Assembly (NCBI GenBank): GCA_025677815.1
Contig: JAIXMP010000001.1
Location: forward strand, 2,418,001 to 2,482,000
Origin: Phascolomyces articulosus
Taxonomy: Eukaryota > Mucoromycota > Mucoromycetes > Mucorales > Lichtheimiaceae
DNA length: 64,000 nt
Direction: 5' to 3'
Numbering within the stretch: the first letter of the stretch is position 1; every line of letters starts with the position of its first letter. Of the stretch, positions 52,040 to 62,416 are shown piece by piece. A program made the translations under genes and the position numbers. The notes below the pieces were generated by a model, which saw only the letters and a program-made list of their open reading frames with translations, searched no databases and had not been told where the DNA came from.

Positions 52040-52732
52040 GTTTAGTAGCTAATAGAATAACTGATGTCAACCCTTCCCCAAAATGAAAAAACGGATCGTT
52101 CTTCTTTCTTTATACAATGATCCAAAAATCCGTTTTCTTTTATCTTTTACCCAAATGTTGAAACGATAAAAAGTTATTCACATCATACACAAGTATGCAA
52201 GCGTCCGCACCACGATAATAAGCTACACCTAATGATTGAAATCGTTCTTGTCCTGCTGTGTCCCATATTTGCAACATGACCTTTTTACCATCGTCTGTTC
52301 GAACTTCTTTGGTAATGAAATCTGCCCCTAACAAATTTATTTTCCCTCATTAGTTTCTCTTTCAAGATCTTGATTGTTTCATATATTTATATATACCTAT
52401 GGTTGCTTTGTAGGCATTGGTAAATCGTTTGTGGATGAACTTTTAGGGAAAGAGAAAAGGGGGAGGCCATATTAAATCTCATGGAATTTAAGTCTCACTT
52501 TTTCCCTCTCTATATATCCTCCATTCGCTTCTCTTTCATTTATTTTCTCACCTGATTTCGTAAACTAGTCTTTTATTGTTGTTAGAATAATGTTTTTTTT
52601 TTTTTCCATTGATAATAAAAAGAGAGCACAGAACATTGTAATACATGGAATTCAATTATAAATTAAAAAAATACCTGCCTTTCCACAACCACCGTCACCG
52701 ATAATGACAACTTTTAGTATGTCTTTATGCAT
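51599..52732 (-). CDS. YPT7: Rab7/Ypt7-like small GTPase
   Basis: Five exons (52732-52679, 52569-52552, 52439-52397, 52327-52151, 51936-51599) give 209 aa, the size of Rab7. All G motifs are present: P-loop GDGGCGKTS, switch I with [39 protein letters not shown] and ETSAKDG. The Rab7-specific [12 protein letters not shown] is followed by the ending TRRCC, a double prenylation site. Rab7/Ypt7 governs late endosome and vacuole fusion. Exon 1 ends GGAAAG before GCAGGT, so the first intron appears to be GC-AG; using the nearby GTATTT instead gives a stop. Exon 2 is only 18 nt. The P-loop has G and C where Rab7 usually has S and V, and the CC ending differs from the usual CXC, so this may be a paralogue. 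Confidence 0.9.
51989..52036. repeat. (GA)n microsatellite in the last Rab intron
   Basis: About 24 GA units between exons 4 and 5 of the Ypt7-like gene. Confidence 0.92.
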
Positions 52733-52964
52733 GTGTTTGTTGTGGCAAAAGCTTCCTTTGTTTTTTTTAAAAAAAAAGAGAGAGAAAAGAGAGGTTGGAA
52801 GAAGAAAAGAAAAAAAGAAGGGTTTTGTGTGACCTTCCATGTGTGTAATATATGTACCTTGTTATATTTGCATTATTACCTGCTTACTCGGCAAAAGGTT
52901 TTAATAAGACAACTTGAATTTTTCTTTTTTTTGTAATATACTTCATACATTTTTGGATTATGCC
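52733..52964. promoter_or_regulatory. Compact divergent promoter of YPT7-like and SMP3
   Basis: Only 232 bp separate the two opposite ATGs. It contains two short A/T homopolymer-rich patches (52760-52825 and 52918-52932) that may be nucleosome-excluding, and no obvious TATA pair. Shared control is inferred from the spacing. Confidence 0.55.
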
Positions 52965-55854
52965 ATGTTGAATCGACGCACTATTTTTTATACCATATTA
53001 TTATGGTTTCGTTGGACCATTTCAAGTTCACCTGGTTATATTCATCCTGATGAATATTTTCAATCACCTGAAGTAACAGCAGGTGCCATTTATGACATTA
53101 AATCCTTTATACCATGGGAATACCAACCACAACATGCTGCACGATCGGTACTCGTTCCGTAAGTCTATATTCTTTATCGCGTTTTTTTTTTTAAAAACGT
53201 TAAATTAAAATTCAATGACTAAAAAACATATGTTAATCTAGATTTTTAACAACGGGTTTTCCATTATGGATTTTGCGTCGCGTCGCAGAACAAACAGAAG
53301 GAACACTTTATCAAGGTTTTTTTTATAACAAAAAAAAAATTCTTACCCTTCCATCCACATTATATATAGAACTAACACGATATTTATACATATATATATA
53401 GTCCCACGAGCCATTGATATGTATTTTGCAGAAAGATCTTCAAGTTTTATTTATTCTTTATTGATTGGTAAAAATAAAACAAAAACGTGTTGTAAATAGA
53501 GATATGACAAGTGTCGCAGTTTCTAATTCATGCAATCCAACGCGTGCGTGTGTCCATTTATTTAGATTATGCGGTTTATCGGATGTGCCGACAATTAGGA
53601 AAGGATCCAGCATTACCTCTTTTATTGATTTCAACAAGTCAAGTCATGCTTGTTTATTATATGCGTCCCTTTTCCAATACAATTGAATCGATCTTACTTT
53701 GTTTCGCCTTATATATCTATACAACCACATTACAAAAGGTACATTGGGATCATGTGTGTGTGGGGGGGGGCTGGGCAATTTTATATATTCAACATGAAAG
53801 TAACTGTCTATATCTAAATCAACACCTATAAGATTACATCCATTCGATCATTTTTATTAGGATGTCTTTTAAGTCTTGGGATCTTTACCCGTATCACATT
53901 TATCTTGTATGGATTTCCTGTAGGTGTTGCTTATCTCTTGAATGCTTATAAGAAAACGTAAGTAGAAACAAAAAAGAAAGTCCTTTTTTTTAATAGGCTG
54001 GTTCAGTATTCCTTACACTAACAATCATTACTAGTGGATGTCATATGATCGGCACTGCTCTTCCTTTCTTATTAGGTGGATCACTCGTTGCTATAGCATG
54101 TGTTCTTGCCGATTCTTTATTTTACAAATCACTTGATATTACTTTTGTAGAAAAGCCAATTGAAAACTTGGTTGACTTGATGGAAATTATTAGCGATCCA
54201 ACAAAATGGTCCCATGTGAATATCTCGGTAAATAAGTATAACATTATCTCAATCCATGAGAATTTATACCCAACTCAATTATTTGAGAGGCATGGAGCCT
54301 CCTTTATTAAATATATAGGGTACTTTGGTTTTGACTCCTTTAAACAATATTTTATACAATGCCAACGTTGAAAATCTTAAAGAGCATGGTCTTCATCCTC
54401 GTTATTTACATCTGCTTGTGAATTTTCCATTATTATATGGTCCTTTGAGTACAGGTGCTTTGGTATCATTTTTATGGAGACCAAGAACAAATGCAACTCT
54501 TTATTACGGTAAGTGTTGTAAATTAATTTCCATGGAAACAACTCACATATCCATTAAATATGTATATAATGTCGTACAAATGTAGTTCTTGTCAGTGTGG
54601 TTACCATGGCAATGATTGGTTTATCCATTATGCCACATCAGGAAGCTCGCTTTTTAGCCCCTATGCTTGCCCCCATTGCTTTAATATATACATGGAGTCG
54701 ATTAAAATTTAATCGTGGATTTATGGTACAAAAGAATGCAACTTTAATTCTTTAATATATATATATTAAGAGATAATGAAACTTAAAAGTCGCTCTTTTC
54801 CTTTTTCGTCCCTTTTCTTCTTTCATTTTCTTCTTTCAGATTCTATGGATTTCTTTCAATATTATAACAACAGTTGTTTTTGGAGGACTTCATCAGGTAA
54901 TTTACATTTTATCTATTAAAAACATAAAATTAGAATGAATGATTTGTAAATAACTTTTATTTCTTTTTTTTTAAAAAAAAAGGGAGGATTGGTTCCTGCA
55001 ATGATATTTTTACAACAACAAGTACTTGGTATGGAAGGATGTCATGTATTGGACACTGGCATACTTGGCTGTCAATTTGGTGAAATTGGTAAGAGAAAAA
55101 AATTTTTTTTATCTTAACAAAAATATCTATAAACGATCAATTTCAAAAACTAATATTATTTGTCCAAATTCTTAGAGAATTCATCTACTAGTTATCATGA
55201 TGTAACAACTCATCTTTTATTTTACAAGACATATATGCCACCGAGACATTTTCTCGGTTATCCAAATTCTTGGATAAGTATGTTATCAAAGATATTCTTT
55301 TCATGTAAAAAAAAAAGAGAATCATTCATTTTTTTTCTCTCGTTATTTTATTTGATAGGCAATTCCGATAAACCTAAAATTGAGATCCAAGATTTTGGTG
55401 GGCAATTTGACTCCTTTTATGAAGCATTGCAAGAACGATCGGGTATTCCATTTACTTCTCATAGTCCTTATATGAATTTTGCGCCATCCAAAAAGCAAGA
55501 TCAAAAGGATCAATTTGAACGGTAAATAAAAAACCGCATTCTCCTTTCCTATCAAAAGGAAAAGGATTATTCAATTGTGTGTGTGTTGGGTGATTAGGAT
55601 ATAAGCTACAATATGAAAAAAGAAAAAAAAACCAATTCTCCCATTATTTTATTATATATAGAACACTCGTCATTGCCCCCAGTATGGCATTACTACCAAG
55701 ACTGGAAGATGGTCGATATCTATTATTGTCTAGTTTTACACCTCATGTCAATTTTGATGATATTCAAGTATTAATGGAATTGACAATGCAAGGAAAATTT
55801 TCAAGAGCACTAATAAGTCTCAATGTTTACATGGTCCTGACAGACGAAGATTAA
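52965..55854 (+). CDS. SMP3: GPI mannosyltransferase IV (Smp3/PIG-Z), GT22 family
   Basis: Thirteen exons (52965-53158, 53242-53315, 53402-53467, 53512-53738, 53833-53957, 54035-54227, 54319-54508, 54586-54725, 54840-54896, 54983-55088, 55176-55277, 55359-55521, 55662-55854) splice to 609 aa. The first luminal loop has the GT22 motif [10 protein letters not shown], then IPWEYQP. The motif [11 protein letters not shown] in a later loop is also characteristic of the family, and about ten hydrophobic segments are visible. Smp3 adds the fourth mannose to the GPI precursor in the ER, which is essential in yeast for GPI attachment. It is divergent from the Rab gene and upstream of a GPI-anchored chitin deacetylase. 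For exon 4 I chose the acceptor at 53512; other AGs nearby give stops or the wrong phase. Confidence 0.9.
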
Positions 55855-56207
55855 GAATATATATTATAATCATTTTACTATCCCAGATGAAATGCCAATT
55901 TAATTTTTTTAGAGTAGAAATTATTGTTTATTTTTAATAATCGATGACACAATGGGATGATGGACAATGATATATCACTCACTCACTCCCCGCCAGTTCG
56001 ATTTGCAAATCCAACTAGAAAAAAAAAATAAACAAACTTTAATAATAAATAATTATAATGATTGACAGATCTCATCCAAACACTATCGTTATTATACTTT
56101 TTTTCTTTTTTAAAAAAACACTACATAATAAAAATCATATAATCTTTTTTTTTTTTGTTTTCTTTCTTTTTCTTTTTTTTTTTTTTTTTTTTTGTATTTC
56201 ATAAAAA
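55855..56207. other. Promoter region of the chitin deacetylase gene
   Basis: 353 bp, including a long T-rich tract (56144-56195) ending just before the ATG. No gene. Confidence 0.6.
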
Positions 56208-56826
56208 ATGCATTGGTCATTATCATCATCTACTACACTATTACTTACAACAGCAGCAATAATAGCATCCGCCAATGAAGAGGCAGATGTATCATCTTCT
56301 TCATCTTCCACCTCTTCTTATTTAGCTGTTGAATCACCAGTATGGCTTGCCAATATCAAGACACCTTACGACAATGCCCGGTCTTTGGCATTGAGTGAAG
56401 AAGATATCATGGTACGACCTTTAGATCAAGTCAAAAATTTACATTTAAGCAATTATCCATCTCCATTGAAAGCTCCACCAGTGGATGATCCAGAAGTACA
56501 AGCCGTCATTGAACAAATCGATTGGTCCAAAGTTCCCAAAGCCCCTATACGTAAAGCGACCGTTGATGGAGAATTAAAAATCGAAGAAACCAAGGAGAAT
56601 GATCCGTATTGTTGGTGGTCAAGTTCTTTATGTAGTAATCCCAAGGTGGATTATATTCCTGAAGATATTAGCTATTGCCCTCAAGCTGGCGATTGGGGTC
56701 TTAATTATGATGATGGTCCTTATCGTGTCTGGAGTGAAGATGAAGATGAAAAACAATGGGAAGAACCAAGATTGTATAATTTCTTGGTGGAACATGGCAA
56801 AGTCAAATCTACTTTGTTCTGTAAGT

Positions 56827-56865
<39 letters not shown>

Positions 56866-57882
56866 TGTGTGTGTGTGTGTGTGTGTGTGTTGGGATGGAT
56901 AGAAGAAGTGAAGATCAATTTTTTTTTGCTTACAAATATATAAACATTATGATATAGATATTGGATCGAATGTCGTGACATTCCCTGAAGCAGCTCAACG
57001 TGCATTCAGTGATGGTCATACTATTTGTTCGCATACTTGGTCCCATCCTTACATGACCACCCTTACCAATGAACAAGTTGTCTCTGAACTTTATTGGACT
57101 CAAAAAGCCATGAAAGAAGTGGTAGGTGTCACGCCAAAGTGCTGGCGTCCACCTTATGGTGATATTGATGATCGTGTACGAGCCATTGCTTGGTTGATGG
57201 GTATGCGTACTATTCTTTGGGATCGAGATTCCAATGATTGGGGTTTGGTAAGTTCATATTACATTTATAATCAAAAGTAAGGCAATGATCTAATCCATTA
57301 AAACTTATTTAGGCCGCTCAAAGTATCTCTGCAGATACTGTCAATAATTATTTCCAAGATTGGATTGATCAGCGTGTAGCCAATAAGGATAATGATCATG
57401 GTCATATTCCACTTCAACACGAATCCAGTAATCACACCATCATGTTGACTGAAAAATGGTTACCCGAACTACAAAAACATTTCAATGTTGTATCCATCCA
57501 TCAATGTTTAGGAGATACAAGTCCTTATTGGGAAGACGGTCCTTGGAATAATATGAATACGAATGATAACCCTGCATCCTCTGTAGACAGACATATTAGT
57601 GAGAATGCTCCATCAGGCGAAAATCAACCATCCACTGAACAAAATAGTGGTGACAATAATGCAAACATTGAATTCAATGATCCAGGGAATGGTAATTCTC
57701 TACCGAACAGTAGAATTGCCATGGGTACCAATAACAAGACATTATCCAAAGATCATAAAAAAATGCCCGGAACAGTATCCTCCAATGCTTCTTCCTTATT
57801 ACCCTCCTCTCATCCTAACCTTCTACTTTTAGATTCGACTCTTTTATTATCTACCTTTTTTGCTTTTGTTTTATTTGCGTAA
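56208..57882 (+). CDS. GPI-anchored chitin deacetylase (carbohydrate esterase 4)
   Basis: Three exons (56208-56820, 56958-57247, 57313-57882) give 490 aa. An N-terminal signal peptide (SSSTTLLLTTAAIIASANEE) precedes the NodB domain. All five CE4 motifs are visible: LNYDDGP (catalytic base and metal Asp), SHTWSHP (metal His), RPPYGDIDDR, the DSNDW region, and the LQHE motif with the catalytic His. The C-terminus is a Ser/Asn-rich stalk followed by a hydrophobic tail (LLLLDSTLLLSTFFAFVLFA), typical of GPI attachment. The enzyme removes acetyl groups from nascent chitin to give chitosan, the main wall polymer of Mucoromycota. It is tail-to-tail with a chitin synthase. Intron 1 is filled by GA and GT repeats. 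Confidence 0.95.
56828..56890. repeat. (GA)n(GT)n compound microsatellite in chitin deacetylase intron 1
   Basis: About 17 GA units followed by about 13 GT units, starting seven bases after the donor and filling half of the 137-nt intron. Confidence 0.92.
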
Positions 57883-58513
57883 TTAATTAACTAATTCAAT
57901 CTAATTATATAACCCTTCACCATTTTCACCATATCTATTATACGTATTTAGAATCAATGAAATATATAAATGTATGTATAAAAAAAGAATAACACTTGTT
58001 TCTTAATTTGCTGTTATTTAAAAAAAGAAATTGGGATATGAGTTTTTTATTTTTTTTGCTGTGAAAAATGTGATAACGATAAAAAAAAAGAAAGATTAAA
58101 CAAGATGAGAGAAAAAAAAAACAATATTACAAAGTATGATTTCTTTTTTTTTAGGTCTCCTCATCACATATCAACGAAATAGCATACAGTGAGAAAAAAA
58201 ATACAACAGATATATAAAATGTGTGTATATAAAAAGAAGAAACGGATTGATTGGGAAATCGAGATAAAGAGAATAGTGGAGGAGTAGAGGATATATATAG
58301 TAAATAGATCCTTCTTTTTTTTTTGGTGCGAATAATTGTGATGTGTTGTAATAAATGTGAACAATGATTTAAGAAGGGAGGAAGAAAAAATGCGATAAAA
58401 ATAGAAGAATTTTTTATGTGCTGTTGTGTAAAATATATGTACGGATTGAATAGTGTGTGTGTGGAAGGGGGTAGGAAAGTGATTATTATGAAAAAAAAGT
58501 AGTATTATTTAAT
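57883..58513. other. Convergent 3' region, no gene
   Basis: 631 bp between the chitin deacetylase and chitin synthase stops, AT-rich with A-runs in both strands, consistent with two 3' UTRs. Confidence 0.6.
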
Positions 58514-61500
58514 TTAAAATCCATGATTTCCAGGAGGAGGTCTAGCACCTACATATTGACCAGGGCCTGGGGCAGGGCTTCCACCTGGTGGTGGAGGAGG
58601 AGGAGGTGTACCACCACCTTGATCAGGACGGAAACTGGGATAATAACCACCAGCACCAGCTCTAGCAGGCGCTTCCTTGGAAGGATCGAAATAATGAACA
58701 TCTTGACCAGAAATATCAGATCGACTACTATAAGCATCATCATCAAATCCAGGATCGGCCAACAATCCACGCTTGCTTTCATCTTCTTCTGGAGGTACAA
58801 CGGAATGCATAAAGTGAACAGGACCCATTTCACGTAATTGGCGTTCTTTACGTTCACGACGCTTGTGAGCACGTACACGTTTACGTTCATAATCTTCCCA
58901 ACGTTTCAATGGTACCGAAGAAGGATCAAAGACACCATCCTTGTTAGCATGATCATCACCCTTGGCTTCACCTTCGACTTTACGAGTTTCACCCCATGAG
59001 AAATCATCAAAATGCCAGAAAGAGTAGACAGGCAAGACGAAATTCCAAATAGGTAAAGCACAAAGATACACCAACATCCATCCGAGATACACCCATTTGT
59101 GTGTGGTCAACAAAATTAAAATGGCCGGTGAGAATAACACAATGATCAAAAGTACAAGTGGAACGGCGGTTTGGAAACTGGTGATTTGTGTACTGGCAAT
59201 CGAAACAATCAATACAACGGTCAAACAAATGGCAATAGGTAAAGTCAAAGTACCGATAAGATCCATCAATACGACAAATTGCATAGAGAAACAGAAGGTA
59301 CCGCAAAGGTTTCGGACCAAGACTAATTCGAACAAGTTGTGGATCGTAGAATTAATCCAACGACGACGTTGAGAAAGCAAGACTTTGAATTCATCAGGAA
59401 CAATCGTTTTACAAATCTATATATAATACATTCATTGAGTTCTTCCTTGTCCAAAATATAGATCCCCATATAAAACGTCTGTATACTCTCTTTCACTATT
59501 ATCAATCCAATCAAATAATATATACTTACAGCTTGAGGGGTAAACACCATCTTACGATAAGGGAAATTTCGAAGCATAAGTGTAGTAAGGAAACGATCTT
59601 CACCAAGAAGCAACAAATTCTTTTGATGCAACGTTTCAATGACATTGGAAGAATATTCTTGAACAATTTCAGGTTTGGTAATAATAGGAACCCAATCACC
59701 ATCACCCTTACGAGCCTTCAATCGATACATACAGAAACAACCGGGTAAACAGGTCACACCACCAAAGACAGCTTCAAAACCTTTAGCCAAATGATGGGAA
59801 ATGAAATATTCGTAGACTTGAATAGCAGTAACCCAAGAATCACGTTTGTTGGCAATCTTGGTTTCACCACAGAGACCCATAATCAAATTGTCATTGACCA
59901 TACAGTTGACCAATAATCGTAAAGAACTATCATAAACCTTGGTATCGGCATCCACCTAGTAGTAGTGAATGGTCATAGGTCATTAGTATGAAATCATTTC
60001 CCATTCGATTCTAATCCCCCCTCCCTTCATATCATTTGCATCCATATGCATTATAACACAAACAAAAACAACAGCAACAACAAAAGTGTGATATATATAA
60101 TAATTACCATCAAACATAATTCGAAATAATCTGGTGTTGCGCCCATTAAATAAGTGATTTTCTGGAATAAATCATAATCGAGTGGTGTCATACGGTCGTT
60201 ATAGGTAACACGACTGAAAAAGTTCATCAAAATAAGCTGAGAATCACGTTTACCACGGTTACCAGCCTTTGGTTTGCCTTGTTCATCTGGACCGCCACAT
60301 TTGACAACAAGAATCATAGGAACCTTGTGACCCTTACATACTAAAAATGACATATAAATATAAATAAAAGAAAAATTATATCATTTTTTTTTGGGGGGAG
60401 GGAACAAAAATAAAGGCGGGTTAATTTTTTTTTAAAGTTTTCCAAACTAACGATAAATGACTATTTTATATTTATATCTATTTTAAATATGGCATGGTGT
60501 GTGCGTGGTTACTCAACACACCAACAACAACAACTTCCAAGCCATACTTTTTTTTTCTCCAAGCCGACCAAAAAAATAAGAAATAAAAAAATAAAAAAAA
60601 CATACCATAATAACCAGCATAGACCTTGGCAGCATTATGCATTTTAGAACCATTGGCAACAGCAATATAAGATTTAGCTTCAGGTGTCTTCATGGATTCA
60701 TCATCAAACGTCATTAAACTCAAACACATGTCTGGTGTGGTCATGGTTTCACCATGACCTGTAATAATACCGTCGGCAATCAAAAATAAGAGTTTGCGAT
60801 CGTCGGGATATTCAGTCGACGACAACGATTCGACGGTAGCACGAATACCTTCAGTATTTTCAGAATAACAGGTAATCAAAAGCACAGTAAAAAGATCGTT
60901 GCCAATTTCAATGTTTTTGCGAACAGCACCAGCCAAAGGACCACCAATAGCACCTGGATTACTCTTGATGCTTGACATTTCCATGGTATTATTAGGATGC
61001 ACCACAGCAGCCGAACTAGGTAAAGAGGGCGGAGTCTTGGAAAGTCTGCGGGAAATAAACCAAGCAAAGATCAGAGCCATACCGAATCGAACAAGGACGA
61101 TGGAAAGCACACAACCAAGGGCAAAGAATAAGACCAATTGAGAAGCAAAACAACCTGGTGTTTGTTTGTCAATAAAACCAGCACGGTATTTTTCCACCAT
61201 ACAATCAATGGCGGCTTCATATTCATTGCGATGATGGAAAAGTTTGGTAGCATCACGACCACCTTCGGCAAAGGATTGGCTCAAGACTTCTCGGATGAGT
61301 TCATCCAATGGGTCACCTGCCAAAGGCGATGGGTTGGCATTCATGTAAGGTTCCATGTTGAGTACGTTACCATCCAAGACAAAGAAAGTGGTCAAGTTGG
61401 GACTTGCCATGGCATTCCAATCGTAACCGACGCGTCGAGATGTATTCACAAGACCCATTTGGCTAAAGGTGGCATCGTCAAGAGTTCCTAAAGAACATCC

Positions 61501-62416
61501 TCCGTTGCCATTGGCACCAGAACAAGGATTAAACGTAACGGCAGTAAAAGCATTGGCGGTTGGGTTACCAGTATCTTGACAGGATGGGATATTAGCGCCA
61601 TGGTTGAAATAGTTGGTAATATCAGTGCCAGGAACATCAGCAAAATCATAAAGGTTGACACTACCAGTGACTTCAGCATTAGAGATATTGAATTGCCAAC
61701 CATTGATACCGAGTAAACTAGCTGTCATATATTTTATAATAATACATATTAAAAGAAAAGTTCATCCATTTCCAATATGCCCCCCTTCCTTTGCCTTTCT
61801 TTCTTTCTTTCTTTCCTTCCTTGCTTCTTTATATATATATAATCCCATTTTAATCCTTACCACTCTGTACAGTATCGTTATAACCAGCGAAATTAACCGA
61901 ATTATTGGATGAATCAGGAGGACACAAGACTGTTGCCAAACCAACGGTAATGAAACCAACGATACCACCCATACAAATAATAATAAAACATAAAGCAATC
62001 TTTTCACGCCAAGCTTGTTGCATAGACTTGTCAGGCATCTTGCATGCTTTTAACATACTAGGCAAAGCCCAAAATGTGACGATTCTCGAAAAAAGGACCC
62101 AAGGATCAAAAGCACTTCGACTCTTTTCACTCTTGCCAGTCAATAATGGAGGAGGTTCCTGATAACGTTCAGGACGGATCAAGGTACGACCTCTTTGAAT
62201 GTTTTGTCCTGCATTGGCAATACTATTGGCACCAGGTACCATGCGTCGAGTAGGTGCACGACCTAATGTGGTTTGTTTACGACCTAATGATACATTCCCT
62301 CCAGGGGCTCCACCTACGGCTGTATTATAGTTGTTGGTTGTTGAATTGCCATAAGCAAAATCACCTCCAGGTCCTCCACCTCGAGGGTTATCATAATGCA
62401 CTCCTCCTGGTGGCAT
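58514..62416 (-). CDS. Chitin synthase, class IV type (Chs3-like)
   Basis: Five exons (62416-61861, 61721-60606, 60340-60108, 59955-59530, 59416-58514) give 1077 aa. A Gly/Pro-rich N-terminus is followed by two membrane helices around residues 120-170, then a cytochrome-b5-like segment ([16 protein letters not shown] to [16 protein letters not shown]) and a further helix. The catalytic core shows [17 protein letters not shown] and QRRRWINST, the glycosyltransferase-2 motifs of chitin synthases. Several membrane helices and the SWGETRK motif come after it. The tail is charged and then Pro/Gly-rich. The enzyme polymerises UDP-GlcNAc into chitin at the plasma membrane. There is no myosin head, which separates it from class V. 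Its product is the substrate of the adjacent deacetylase. Confidence 0.94.

Noticed and set aside
53465..53686. 73-codon frame within SMP3
   Set aside because: It is an alternative frame over intron 3 and exon 4 of SMP3; the other frame carries the conserved membrane protein.
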